Shown here: piece after piece, positions 46,897 through 57,760 of the stretch
Position numbering within the stretch: the stretch's first letter is position 1
Layout of the letters: the number at the start of each line of letters is the position of its first letter
Assembly (NCBI GenBank): GCA_015832175.1
Contig: WJXW01000004.1
Coordinates: 3,038,001 to 3,102,000, forward strand
Length of the DNA stretch: 64,000 bases
Direction: 5' to 3'
Origin: Paraphaeosphaeria minitans
Taxonomy: Eukaryota; Ascomycota; Dothideomycetes; Pleosporales; Didymosphaeriaceae
Position numbers and translations under genes: made by a program
The notes under the pieces: generated by a model
Told to the model about the DNA's origin: nothing
Database searches by the model: none
The model's input: the letters and a program-made list of their open reading frames with translations, nothing else

Positions 46897-48306
46897 ATGA
46901 TGGACGACAACATGAGCGGTACGTGGGGCAAGTGTGGAATTTACGAGCGCCTGCTGACGAACGTGCAGACGCGCCTGACGCGCAGGGCCCCGACGATGAG
47001 CAAATCCAGCAGCAGAAGCAGATCAACGAGGAGTACAAGATGTGGAAGAAGAACAGCGTGTTTCTCTACGACATGCTATACAGCCGCGCCCTCGAGTGGC
47101 CGACGCTGACGGCGCAATGGCTGCCAGACAAGCGCCCAGTGGAGGGCACCAACCTGTACACCCATCGCGTCATCCTCGGCACGCACACGTCTGGACAAGC
47201 CCAAAACTACCTCCAGATTGCCCATATCGAGGTCCCCGACATGCCGATGCCAGATGCTAAGAGCTTTGACGAGAAGACTGGCGAGGTCGGCGGCTATGGC
47301 GACGCAAAGAAGCCCTTTGACTTCAACGTCGTCCAGAAGATCAACCACCCTGGCGAGGTCAACAAGGCACGCTACCAGCCCCAGAATCCCGAGATTATTG
47401 CCTCGCTGTGCGTTGACGGCAGGGTCCTTGTGTTCGACCGCACCAAGCATCCCATGGATCCAAAGAGCGACGGCAGCATCAAGTTCGAGGCAGAGCTCGT
47501 TGGCCACGAGAATGAGGGCTTCGGGCTTTCTTGGAGCCCTTTGAGGGAAGGGCATCTCGTTACCGGAAGCGAAGACATGACTGTCAGGACCTGGGATATC
47601 AAGAGCGGCTTTTCCAAGGGTAACACATCCATTGCGCCTCTGACCACATATACGACGCATACTTCCATCGTAAACGACGTGCAGTACCACCCCATACACG
47701 GCTTCCTCATCGGTAGCGTATCAGACGACCGCACGTGGAAGGTCACCGATACTCGAGTGGAGTCGCACAAGGTCGCTCTGTACAGTAAAGAAAACGCGCA
47801 CGCAGACGCACTCAACAGCATTGCTTTCCACCCCGAATACGAGAGTATTTTCGCAACCGGTTCCGCGGACAGTACCATAGGTCTGTGGGACCTACGCAAC
47901 TTCGACAAGAAGCTGCACAGCCTTCAGCACCACTCGAAGGACATCATCGAGCTGCAGTGGCATCCACAAGACCCCGCCATATTGGCCAGCTCGAGCTACG
48001 ACCGTCGTATCTGCATGTGGGATGTCACAAGAGTGGGCGAGGAACAGACGCCGGACGAGGCTGAGGACGGCCCACCGGAGCTGTATGTTTTCTGTCTACA
48101 GTGTATGAAGGTACCTGCTAACATCACATAGTCTTTTCATGCATGGCGGCTTCACAGATCGCATCTCCAGCTTCGACTGGAACAAGAACGACCCCTGGCT
48201 TATGCTCGGTGCCGCGGACGACAACCAGATGCAGATCTTCCGCCCGAGCCGCAAGCTCGTTGAGCCTATCCCGAAAACTACCAATCACGGAGAGGTCTCG
48301 GATTGA
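46897..48306 (+). CDS. hat2: Histone-binding WD40 protein (Hat2/RBBP4 family)
   Basis: 436-aa seven-blade propeller of the RbAp46/48 group, which binds histone H4 in the type-B histone acetyltransferase and other chromatin complexes. Exons: 46897-46918 (22 nt), 46969-48082, 48132-48306. The tiny first exon gives MMDDNMSD and joins to APDAQGPDDEQIQQQKQINE. The N-terminal helix block EEYKMWKKNSVFLYDMLYSR and LEWPTLTAQWLP are diagnostic. WD repeats follow: HENEGFGLSWSPLREGHLVTGSED, FHPEYESIFATGSADSTIGLWDLRN, QWHPQDPAILASSSYDRRICMWD. The end is PPELLFMHGGFTDRISSFDW. Hat2 is preferred over the CAF-1 (Msi1) paralogue by overall look, which is not certain without alignment. Confidence 0.93.
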
Positions 48307-48928
48307 TTCCATCGATCTGTTAATCCTTTGTTGATGATGATTTAGGTTGAAGAAACTGAAGCAGCGCCCCAGTTCGAGTCCGAGTCTGAGTCTGAGTCTG
48401 AGACTTGGTCCTCCTCCCCGCCAGAATCGCCCTGAATGTTTATACTCTTCTCTGCGAATGAAGCCGGGCTGAGCAGCCTGAGTAGCCCAAAGATGGGCCG
48501 ACAGTGGCACGCAGATTCTCGAATTGCATCTTCTAGCTCACGGTGTTGGTTTGGAAAAGTATACCCTTTGCATTTACGTATAGTACCCTGAGTCACCCTA
48601 GGATAGACAATGCAGTGGTCGGTTGTGTTCACCTCGAGATCTTTGCATTTACATGACATGTAGCGCTATTTAATGGGGATATTCAAATGCGTACTAGACC
48701 ATTGAATCCAGGCGTGACAGAATTTTCTGACTCTTCTCTACAATACTTACTATGGTCTGTAATGGACAGCAATGCGCGCGCCGTGAATGCGACGCCGGAG
48801 GCTGGCTGCGCAGCCGTTAGTATAAGTTCTGATACCCTTCCTTCTTTCCCTTTACAAAATCTACTCAACTTTTAAGCTTCTACTACACTGAGAAAAGTCT
48901 CACAGCAGCCACCAACAAGCTTCCAACA
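48307..48928. other. Intergenic region, no gene seen
   Basis: It includes a (GAGTCT)n-like run, AGTCCGAGTCTGAGTCTGAG, at about 48376-48400. The rest is 3' UTR of the Hat2-like gene and promoter of the RS-rich protein. Confidence 0.4.
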
Positions 48929-49951
48929 ATGCGCATACAATTCGACCACTATAGCTGGATTAACAACGCCAGCCCGAGCCTCTGCAACTACAGACATCCC
49001 ATCTCGCGCCACGAACTCAGGAAGATAGGCCACCTTCTCGAGCCGGTTCTTGACAGTCTCATTAACTGTGCCAACCTCCGATGTATCTATCCGCTCTGCG
49101 AGGCCATGCGCGGTCTAAATGGCCATGATCGACTCGTAGAAACAATTAGGCGCATACACTGTTTGATCGGCATCTTAGGTTTAGTGATACCAGTAGAGAT
49201 CATGTCGGGAGTGGTGAGTATCGTGAATGTAGGAAGGGGTTCGTCGTCGACGACTGTCGTGCAGAATGTGCTGCCACAAGAAGTGCATCGGGAGGTTGTC
49301 GAAGAACACGTTTACCAGCCAGCTCCGATTCATGAGACGGAGACGAAGACGTGGGTTCATAGGGCAGATGGAAGCAAGTATTTAGCAAGAGTAGAGACGA
49401 ATACCAACGACGGGAGTAGCTCTAAAGTTGAAGAGGCGTTGAGCGATGACGAGGATCGAGGGCACAAGCGGGGTAAGAAGAAAAGCGAGAGGAGGATGAT
49501 CAGGGAGCGCGGCGAAAGTGGCGATGAGGACAAGGGGAAGAGGCGGAGGAGTCGCGATAGGGGCCACGATAGGCGTAGGAGCAAGAGTAGGGATCACGGT
49601 CACGACAAACATAGGAGCAGAGATAAGGACGATGATCGGCGTAGGAGTAGGAGTAGGGATAGAGGTCATGAGAAGCACAAGAGCAGCGACAGGCGCAGGA
49701 TCAAGGACAGGAGTAGGAGCAACGACAGGGAGCATGATAGGCGCAAAAGCCAGGATCGGAGTAGGCACGAAAGCAGCAAGGACAAAGTCAAAGACCGCAA
49801 GAAGCACGACAAGCGATCCAGGAGCCGCGAGAGAAGCAGGCGCAAAGATGACCATGGCAAGCACAAGTACGAGGAGTCTGAGCGCGAGTATGATTCTTCG
49901 CCTTCGAGACGCAGCTCGTCAAGGTCATCAAGCGTGTCGCGATCAAACTGA
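48929..49951 (+). CDS. RS-rich (arginine/serine) protein, unknown function
   Basis: 340-aa single-exon frame. The first ~95 residues (MRIQFDHYSWINNASPSLCN...) have several Cys/His, and a hydrophobic patch IHCLIGILGLVIPVEIM. A middle segment (VVEEHVYQPAPIHETETKTW, VHRADGSKYLARVETN) looks folded. From about residue 165 to the end the protein is an RS/RD/RDR-rich domain of the kind found in splicing factors and nuclear-speckle proteins (KHRSRDKDDDRRRSRSRDRG). No RNA-recognition motif is visible. I recognise no named family; a nuclear RNA-related role is inference from the RS domain. The start codon is the first ATG, but the folded block could also begin at the Met of MSGVVSIVNV. Confidence 0.7.
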   Translation: MRIQFDHYSWINNASPSLCNYRHPISRHELRKIGHLLEPVLDSLINCANLRCIYPLCEAMRGLNGHDRLVETIRRIHCLIGILGLVIPVEIMSGVVSIVNVGRGSSSTTVVQNVLPQEVHREVVEEHVYQPAPIHETETKTWVHRADGSKYLARVETNTNDGSSSKVEEALSDDEDRGHKRGKKKSERRMIRERGESGDEDKGKRRRSRDRGHDRRRSKSRDHGHDKHRSRDKDDDRRRSRSRDRGHEKHKSSDRRRIKDRSRSNDREHDRRKSQDRSRHESSKDKVKDRKKHDKRSRSRERSRRKDDHGKHKYEESEREYDSSPSRRSSSRSSSVSRSN

Positions 49952-50716
49952 TGGCGGATGGGTGCGAGAACCATGTATCGGTAGTTATTAGGTAAACGAC
50001 ATGCTTGAATGTTAACTGTACGATGATTCCAAATTTGAATGGATGTTATTAATACTGAGCGAGTGCATTTACCATGGACTTTTGCCTTCAACTGTTGAGC
50101 TAGAACCCGAGGTTATTAGCGTCTCCTGCAAAGCCATCGCAAGCATCAGCGTCCTGCAGTACCTAGATATCGTATCACAAATGGGCAAAGTCAAAGTCAA
50201 GAAAACAGTCTCTCCGAAGTCCAGATCGTAGAACGAGGTGGGTTCAAGCGTTGCAAAGCGCGCAACAGATGTCGAGGTTACGATACTACCCCTGCTACAC
50301 ATGTATCGTGAACTGATAGTAGTAGGCGGTTCAGGCTCTGAATTGAAGGGTACAAGCGCACCTAGAACATATTCTGCATTCAGTGATACGTCTACGTGTG
50401 CTCGTAAGGTAGCTAGGTCAACCAAGATAAGATTCCCTGGCGTTGTGCTCGTGACAAGGTGGGGTAATATGCGAAGCTAGCGACCTGGAGGGCAACCTGA
50501 AAATCCTGCTTGTGGCCAAATTACGCACTACACCTCAGCCCTGTCATAACCCAAAGATTTCTTCTTGATTTTCTCAGTGTAGCACCGTCATGACTTTGTT
50601 TCTTGCAGACTGTATATATATTGCAAATTTGGGTGTCACGTTATCGGAATTCCAAACAAGGCGTAAGTTCACTCACGGGCACTCTTCCCAACTCTTACTA
50701 ACGTACCTCAGGCTTT

Positions 50717-50801
50717 GACGGAGTGGTTAACGTGATTGACTCGAATCAATGTGTGATATCAATTTCCTTCGGGAGCGCAGGTTCGAATCCTGCAGGCGTC
50801 G
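50717..50801 (+). tRNA. tRNA-Ser(CGA)-like locus, probably a pseudogene
   Basis: The T arm is perfect: GCAGG-TTCGAAT-CCTGC at 50777-50793, containing a B box. An A-box-like GGAGTGGTTAACG lies at 50720-50732. The anticodon stem ATTGA/TCAAT encloses CTCGAA with the Ser anticodon CGA. Damage: the loop has 6 nt instead of 7. The 3' acceptor strand AGGCGTC (50794-50800) pairs with only the first four bases, GACG (50717-50720), because about 7-8 nt that should complete the acceptor stem and D-arm start are missing. The variable region is long. A T-run (50831-50840) follows. It is best read as a decayed serine tRNA gene. Confidence 0.6.
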
Positions 50802-50810
50802 ATGGAGTGA

Positions 50811-50840
50811 CCCCCCATAAAAGGGGGCAATTTTCTTTTT
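50811..50840. terminator. GC hairpin followed by T-run
   Basis: CCCCC..ATAAAA..GGGGG (50811-50827) is followed by TTTTCTTTTT (50831-50840). The T-runs would terminate RNA polymerase III, if the upstream tRNA-like unit is ever transcribed. The role of the hairpin is not known. Confidence 0.35.
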
Positions 50841-50890
50841 CCACGGAGAAAGTTTTTTGAGTTACAACAAACAATCTTGATCTATCGTCA

Positions 50891-50942
50891 AAAAAGCTAG
50901 ATATTCTTAATAGAAATTATAAGCAAAAGAATCTAGCTTTTT
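50891..50942. repeat. Inverted repeat / hairpin
   Basis: AAAAAGCTAGATATTCTT (50891-50908) is matched by its near reverse complement AAGAATCTAGCTTTTT (50927-50942). There is an 18-nt AT-rich loop and a 2-nt bulge. It could be a miniature-element end pair or a structured transcript. No target duplication was found. Confidence 0.7.
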
Positions 50943-52154
50943 CCTTTTCCCAACTATATTACCATGTTAGCGTTGATTACATTACACTAAGCCGCGGCCC
51001 GCTAGGGACTAGTTAGTACGGCCGTGCGAAGAGGAGCGGCAGCGAGATGAGAGGGCCATCGTGCCTTTTGAGCGCTTCGCGTAGGTAGTACATAGCATTA
51101 TGGCTAATGCTAGTTCCCTAATATACTAACATATACAAAAAAATTTACTGCGAACAAGTGCTTTTGACTCAAATGTACACATGCGTAGAAACTACGGATA
51201 CTGGTACGATCACCCGACCACTTCAATATTCACGGCAGTATTCTGTTGCATTCTACCTACCACTGGGTCTCTGGGTCGAACAATTCCGCAATGACAGTAG
51301 TGCTTGACTTGGAGCAATACCACCAATCAATCAAAGAGCATCGACGCGGCTACCGTCATCGCGCCGCCAGGGATACTGCGTATATGCCTGAACATGTCGT
51401 GTGCCAGCTGTGCCTCCTCAACGTACACATGGCCATTGAATGCTCACGATTTGATAAGCGGCTTGGTTTCCAGCACGACTTCATATACGCTGCCGTTGCG
51501 GAGCTTGCCCAGATTGCAGGACCAGGCTCGACCAGAGAGAAGCAGCAGTCGGCTGAGATGCAGGCAGGAAAAGTTGGTCCGCGGAAAAGAAGAATTAGAA
51601 GAGGAGGAGCTGATCAGACTGCCGACCAGGAGCATGGATCCGATAGAAAGGCGGGGCAGATTGCAGATAAAAACACAGTCGAGATGGCTGACTTTTACTT
51701 ACGCCTCTTACTTCGCTTTGATCGTACTTGCTTGTGGCGAGTCCTCTCTTGTTTATCTTCAGGAAGCATTTCTCATGCTAGTAAATATACCTACAGCTTG
51801 GCAAATTCGGATCGGTCTTGATTCAGTTGACGTTACGGCTGCCCACATAATAATCCTGCCATTGTATGTTCTCTGAGAACAGAACTATAACGCGTGTGCT
51901 GAGGTAAGAGCAGCAACGCCATGTTTGACATTTGCACATCGCTCGCCTTGAGATACATATTCATGTTCCCAACATGAAGCTCTGGGTCCTTCTCCGGGAA
52001 TCAACGACATTGACTCTATTTAGCATGATGTGCTTTGGTCCCGACTTTTCCATGATATATCCCCAGGTCATATCAACATGTTGGATACAGGTCGCTTTGT
52101 ATATAGCAGGATAGGACTCCGGGACTATCGACCAGACGCTGTAGCTACAGCTCT

Positions 52155-53915
52155 TTACGTCTCTCTCTCCGTAGCTCTAACGAAGAATTCGTGTTGCATC
52201 CAGACGTTAAAATTCTTACTTGACCAAGGTTTCTCGGCGTTGACAACATCGAAGTCGAAGTGGCGCAGAAGCTACGGTCGGATTAGTAGATGAGCTTGCT
52301 AGCTACCGCAAGGGGTTATGTGCCATACCTCGAAATACACCTTGTCCATCTCAAGGAAGGCCACGTTTCTGCCCATGCAGCTCCAACGTCCGTAGCCAAA
52401 GACAAGATCGACAGTCTTCTCCATCTCGCGGCGAGTCTCCACATCAGCCTCGAGCCAGCGCTCGGGACGGAATGTGTCGCTGTCTGGTCCAAATATGGGG
52501 TGACGAGTCAAGGCGTAGACGTTGTGTCCGATGCGAGTACCAGCTGGAAAGTAGATGCCCTCGTACGTGTCTCCACCTGCTGGCACTTCCTTGGCAACCT
52601 GTCCCAGAAAGGGAGGTGTAATTCCTGAGGTGCGGATACAAAGTTAGCGTGAGTCAGGACCGGGTGGGCGGGTACCTTATGCACGTTTGAGTTAAACAAG
52701 CGAGAAAGCTTGTCTTATGTAACAAATACACATGCACTTGGTACCCGTTGGATACATACGGATGCCTTCCTTGACTACAGCCTGGAGATAAGGTAGTTCC
52801 TTGGACTCTTTCTGTTGGATCGGGTTGGAAACCCGACCTTCTGCGACGGCTGCAGTCATCTCAGCTCTGAGCTTGGTGAGGACACGAGGGGACGTGAAAA
52901 GACGGAGGAGTGTGCTACGCAGAGCTGAAGCTGTGGTGTCGGACCCGGCAATAATCTGGAGCAAAAGTTCGGCTTCGATCTGTTTCTGGGGAATACCGTT
53001 TCGCACAAAGGCACCGATCATGTCGTGTCGCTCTTTCGCATCCACTTCGAAGCGTTCACCAACTGCAGCCTTTGCCTCTGCCATCAAACGTCCGAATCCT
53101 TTCGGGTCTTCAGGGTTTGGTGCAATCTTAAAGATGAGGCCACTGCGGTACAGAAACTTATGAATGGGTGCCACGCCGACGATAGGCGCAGCGGTGGACA
53201 GGAATTGTTCAGCAAGCTTAATGTAGTCGTAGATGTCCTCATCTCTAGCAAGATAGCCAAAGGCTCCGCCGTAGGCCAGGCTGGTGATTACATCAAGAGT
53301 GAAGTACTGTGATTGGAGGGCAAGATCCATGGGCTTCAGTGATCCGCCCTCAGAAATGTACTTGGTCTTGATGAGGTTCACCCATGACGCGATTTGATCG
53401 TCGACATCTTTCTCGAGCTGCGGGTTTTCCCTGCCAGCATACGCGCCAGCCATCTTGGCTCGTCGTTTGTCATGGGTATCAACGTCTAGCTCCGAGAGAA
53501 TGTTGTCGAGATGAGGGTCCACGCGCATCCCAAGATACCAGTCGGATCGCTTGTATGGAGACCGCGCAGCACTCATGCGCCGGATGAGCTCCGGGTCACT
53601 GGTTGTAAGTTCATTCGGTCCGATGCGCACAATGGAGCCTGCATTGACGCTCTGTCAGCCGAACCGATACTACACCGGTACAAACCGAAGCCTACCGAAT
53701 TTTTTATCTACGGCTCTGTAACGCAAGTGCTGGGTGCCGCTTGCTTGGGTCCTCATCATGAACAGATACGAGAATTTGCCAAGGAACGGCCCCGGGATGT
53801 GACGCAGAGGGAGCCATGTCTGAATCGCAGTGTAAACATAGTAGGCGGCTAATAGTATAGGAACAAGAGGTAACAGAAACTTGAAGGTCGCCGTGAAAAA
53901 ACCGTCACTCGCCAT
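52155..53915 (-). CDS. Cytochrome P450 monooxygenase (pisatin-demethylase-like)
   Basis: 508-aa membrane-anchored P450. Exons: 53915-53696, 53638-52745, 52624-52329, 52271-52155, phases all consistent. The N-terminal anchor is FKFLLPLVPILLAAYYVYTA, then the Pro hinge PLRHIPGPFLGKF. The I-helix is IIAGSDTTASAL, with the ExxR motif in VVKEGIRMYP. PPFLGQVAKEVPAGGDTYEG joins after the 120-nt intron 2, the longest inferred in the window. The haem ligand Cys is in FGYGRWSCMGRNVAFLEMDK. The last exon (LLRHFDFDVV...FFVRATERET) completes the protein. The start is the ATG before ASDGFF. The resemblance to pisatin-demethylase-type P450s rests on the RIGPNELTTSDPELIRRM region. The substrate is unknown. 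Confidence 0.94.
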
Positions 53916-54902
53916 GGTGATTGTCGCTTGGAGGGGAAGGATCAGGAGAGTTAACTGAGAAACGGAAATACAGATTGTCAATGCGGATCATTGTGTCTTA
54001 TTGAGCATCCGCTTTCCGTTTCCAGGCATATCCTGATGCGGCTTTGCTTCCTACTCGCCGCTTAGAATTTGCGGACCCTCCTGGCGACATACACTCCTGG
54101 CAAGTACAGGTGTCTAGCGTGACTGGTGATAATCAGGCACTTCTGAGATCTTTTACGATGTTACTAGGGCAAAAAAAAAACCTGCTGCGCAAGACCTGCG
54201 GTCCCTGAACATATTTTACCTACGGATTCGGGCGTATGAAACAATCCTCCCCGCTCGTGTACAAGGTTGTCAACAGGGCAGACCTGGGAGATGCCCCACA
54301 CCTTTTGAAACAAGGAAAAAATCGAAAGCTATGTCGCATCACTGCTGCCAATCGAGAAAGGTTGAGGGGCCGTACGACGTTATTGTTGTTGTTGTGAACA
54401 TGCAAATGCGCATGAAGACTTAGTATATTGTCGTGAAGAGAGGAGATTTGATACCTATTGTTGTGGCTTTTACGACTCGGCAAACGGTCGGCATTGGGGA
54501 AAGAGGTGGCCAATAATAGCGATAGCCGTTGCCAGCCGAACCCGCCCGCTAGCGGCTGTCAGTCCACTCGCTCAAGATCGAGTCGCGTAGCTCCGCACAT
54601 CTTAGCGGTCTAAGGCAAGCGCCCGGGTGTGAGAACAAGTCTATACCACGTTCGAACGTGATTAGTTTAGCAGGTCCGGGCTGCATAGCGTGGCCCTGTC
54701 GTTGGAACTGGATGCCATGCCAATACCTAGTCATGCAAAGATGAAAGAGCGGAGCCCTCCCGTTCATTAAGGGGAGCAAGTTCAACTTGCTCAAATGAAG
54801 TCGTTCGCCCCAGTCTCCGCTGTGATGGGGGAAAAAACCATATCTCATCGGTTCATATCGTTCATCCGGCATACCCCTCAGTAGGGCTTTCTCTGTCCAC
54901 AT
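53916..54902. other. Divergent promoter region P450 / receptor
   Basis: 987 bp between the P450 start (minus) and the rhodopsin-domain gene start (plus). It contains an A10 run (about 54172-54181) and a TTGTTGTTGTTG run (about 54384-54396). A minus-strand frame at 54549-54902 has no recognisable domain and is not called. Confidence 0.4.
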
Positions 54903-56196
54903 ATGGCGTCGACAGCCGCAAAGGGCGAGACGTACGAAGAGTTCCGATCAAGACTCGATGGAGCCATCATCACTACCTATATTTTTGCCATGTTGGTCGT
55001 GCCACTCAAAATATGGTGTCGGAAGAGAACTGGCGGGTGGTCTATCATGGGCGCTGATGAGATCTTCACTCTGTGTGGCGCAGCTTTTGTAACAGGTACC
55101 TTCGCAGTCATCTACTCAGGTACGCTTACTTTCCAATAAACAAATCAATCGTGAAGCTGCTGACAAGATGGGCCAGCTGTGCGGCCATTGCTTGGAAAGA
55201 AGATTGCCGCCGTTTCGCAGTCGCCAGAAGACATGGCAAAGCTACCAGCATTTGCGCTTTACCTTTGGGTAGCGAACTTGCTATACACTATGAGTGTCAT
55301 GTTCATGAAGCTTTCGATAGTAGCCCTTTATTGGCGACTCTTTGGCCTGACGAGGAAGGGTCGCATTCCAATTCTACTCATCGGCGGGGTCATCATCGCC
55401 TGGGGTGTCACGATCGTGAGTTCAGTGTTAGATGCGCGAAAACTCCGTTACTGACTCGACACCACTACGGTAGTTCTTGATAGTCATCTTCAACTGCGAC
55501 CCAATCGCGGGAAGCTGGGACCTGAGCCTCGCCGCCACCGCCAAATGTGTGGATAAGAAATCGTTCTATGTCGGCGGAAGCGTCCCCAACGTAATCACCG
55601 ATATCGTCCTCGTCATTATGCCCCTCCCATACGTGTGGAGGCTGCATGCTTCCGTCGCACAGCGAATCGTGTTGGGATGCATCTTTGCGCTCGGAATGTT
55701 CGTCTCGATTGTCTCCATGATACGATTGTCGGTACTCTTGGAAACCACGGGCGGCGTATTCGATGTAACCTACACCTTCAAGGATGTCTACATGTGGAGC
55801 TTGGTCGAGATCAACGTCGGCCTGACATGCGCATGCTTGCCCAGTCTGCGGCCCCTCGTCAAAGCCATCGGACTCAAGCGGCTGTTATCCAGTGGACGCT
55901 CGCGACCATCGGGCATGGCAACACCTGAACCTTCACAGGGGTTGAGTGTGACTGTGAGCGGCCTGAATTCGCGGAAGAAGTCCAAGTGCATTTTCTCGCA
56001 GCTGGGAGACGATGACGAGTTTGAGATGATTCCGGAGCATAAGATGAAGGGAGGCGCATGGAGTGGAGAATCAGCATCGCGTTTGAGCCATGATACCGAC
56101 AGAATGTCAAATGGCTCTTCCGATTCGCGAAAGCAAGCAGCTCTCGGTGCCATTGTGGTACACCGGGACTTTGAGGTGTCCTCAAGTCGGCCATGA
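54903..56196 (+). CDS. Seven-helix rhodopsin-domain (PTH11-like) membrane protein
   Basis: 392-aa integral membrane protein of the fungal rhodopsin-domain family, which includes candidate surface receptors of the Pth11 class. Exons: 54903-55119, 55177-55415, 55474-56196. It shows helices IITTYIFAMLVVPLKIWC, MGADEIFTLCGAAFVTGTFA, ALYLWVANLLYTMSVMFMKL and ILLIGGVIIAWGVTIFLIVIF, with the family block CDPIAGSWDLSL..AKCVDKKSFY. Further helices are VITDIVLVIMPLPYVW and IVLGCIFALGMFVSIVSMIR, then VEINVGLTCACLPSLRPLV. The cytosolic tail is Ser-rich. No extracellular CFEM domain is present. It is divergent from the P450 gene. Ligand and pathway are unknown. Confidence 0.9.
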
Positions 56197-56536
56197 TTCG
56201 AAAGGTATTGGGACTTGATTACATAGGGAAAGGGGAAAGGAAAAGAACTGCCGAGAATCTGTACGATGCAACATGTATGCTCACATCTTCGCTTCACATT
56301 CGCACGGCCTTTGATAAGATACAATCCACAAAAATGTAATCAGGCTCATATTTACCATTCGCTGTTGTCGGGATCGGGCAACATGTCGTTCGATCGACTG
56401 CCACGTGCTGGCATGGATTCTCGAACATCTGTTTCCCAGCTGCATCATTAGATACCTAGTCTCCGGCTTCCACGTTCTCGGCGGTACGCATGTGCAGATA
56501 GAGTCGCTTCGCTTGCGTATAGATACCAGCCCGCCC
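56197..56536. other. Intergenic region, no gene seen
   Basis: Convergent spacer between the receptor gene and the small Cys-rich gene. No recognisable feature. Confidence 0.4.
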
Positions 56537-56815
56537 CTAGCTCCCGTTGTTCCTAGACATTTCGTCATGCCTCGGCCGACTTCCCTCCCCTGCGCCTCCA
56601 ACCCATTTCCTGTACTTGCCGCTCGGCGCCTTCTCGTAGCCGTCGCAACGAGTACAATGTGAATGCCTGCATCCCGTGCAGCGGAGTTGTACGTTGAGGA
56701 CCTTTTCGCCGTTCCCATCTTTCGACCAGTACGCAGAGTTGCACTGGGTGCATTCGTGGCATGTCCAACACGCCTGCTCTATTGTCTCGTTTCGACTTGT
56801 TCTAGCCTTTTCCAT
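56537..56815 (-). CDS. Small Cys-rich putative zinc-binding protein
   Basis: 92-aa frame from the ATG at 56815. Four CxxC-like pairs are visible: CWTCHECTQC near residues 16-25, CTGC and CTRC around residues 47-58, set in a single short core (SAYWSKDGNGEKVLNVQLRC). That spacing suits a treble-clef or zinc-ribbon knuckle binding one or two zinc ions. The remainder is basic and ends with a disordered tail. No named family is recognised. The conserved-looking Cys spacing argues for a gene, but with one short exon and no homologue to hand it could be a fragment or could lack an upstream exon. Confidence 0.6.
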   Translation of the reverse strand: MEKARTSRNETIEQACWTCHECTQCNSAYWSKDGNGEKVLNVQLRCTGCRHSHCTRCDGYEKAPSGKYRKWVGGAGEGSRPRHDEMSRNNGS

Positions 56816-57290
56816 TTTCGTTAGGCCGGTGTCCCAATGTGGTGCGATATCCTTGAGCGTTACGTATACGCCTGGTAGAAACAGCTAGGGAGTCTCAGAT
56901 TGCAAGGTACTGTGAGAGATAAAATTGAATGTGGCAACACAGGCTCTATATCAACGGGTCCTAGAAGGGTAGACAAACGATGATCCAGGGGCGTGATGGT
57001 GACAAACTACAAACACCGCGTGAGCATGACGAGGGCCACAAACGAACACCCACCGCTCACGGCATTTGAAGCAAGGATCCCATGCAAATTGCGAAATTCT
57101 ACTTCTTCAAGATACAAAGCATCACCGCTTGAAAACGCAGATTGTTGCAATCTTTCAACGATAAAGAGACCCTTGCAGCCACTAAAAGGCTACGTACGCT
57201 TCCACCCGCCTGAGCTTGAAACTAGCAAACAACGATCACCGCTAGTGACTGCGACACGTAGGATATTTACAATCTGTATGGATTGAGTAC

Positions 57291-57491
57291 CTCGAATAAT
57301 TGATTTTTTTTTTTTAGGCTCAAAGAGGAAGGTTAGTCCTGTACAGTGATTGGTCAGATCCTGTTATATGCGGGGAAAGAAGCTCCAATCCCTTTTCATG
57401 CCCACGTGTTAACCCACTTATAGCCAGATCCGATCAATCACTATACAGGACTAACCTTCCTATTTGAGCCTAAAAAAATCAATTATTTGAG
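57291..57491. mobile_element. MITE-like element with ~57-bp terminal inverted repeats
   Basis: The left end (57291 to about 57352) reads CTCGAATAATTGATTTTT..., then AGGCTCAAAGAGGAAGG and a block containing TTAGTCCTGTACAGTGATTG. The right end (57435-57491) is its near-exact inverse, differing at a few positions and in T-run length. The ~80-bp centre has no coding capacity. Size (201 bp) and structure match a miniature inverted-repeat transposable element mobilised by a DNA transposase elsewhere. The target-site duplication is not clear (TA is possible). Confidence 0.85.
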
Positions 57492-57606
57492 ATTATGCGG
57501 TATCTTCTAAGCGATCACGCGTCTGTTGTGTATCGTATACCGCGCGCATTTGCAGGACCCTTCACCCAGACACAGAACAAAATCAACGCCTTCGTGGTGC
57601 AGTAGC

Positions 57607-57760
57607 GTTCGTGCAAAGTCGTACCCTCGATGTGAATTATATCCAGACTCATATACCTACCTAATGCTTTACCCGGATTTCTAGGGTTCGTGCAAAGTCG
57701 TGCCCTCGATATAAATCATGTATATCGAGGCTCATATAATGCTTCACCCGGATTTCTAGC
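57607..57760. repeat. Imperfect ~77-bp tandem duplication
   Basis: Units 57607-57685 and 57686-57760 both begin GTTCGTGCAAAGTCGT. Both contain CCCTCGAT and ACTCATAT/GCTCATAT, and both end CCCGGATTTCTAG. They differ by several substitutions and a small indel, so the duplication is not recent. Confidence 0.85.

Larger units (their letters stand above)
49952..52154. other. Gene-poor region with tRNA relic and hairpins
   Basis: No supported protein gene. Frames at 51246-51876 on the plus strand overlap each other, begin at non-ATG codons or weak ATGs and show no domain. The tRNA-Ser-like locus and two inverted repeats at 50717-50942 are listed separately. Confidence 0.45.

Noticed and set aside
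51246..51876. Two overlapping plus-strand frames of 176-191 codons
   Set aside because: Weak or non-ATG starts, mutual overlap, no domain and no splice structure.
54549..54902. 117-codon minus-strand frame upstream of the receptor gene
   Set aside because: No domain; it ends at the start codon of the receptor gene and is likely promoter sequence.
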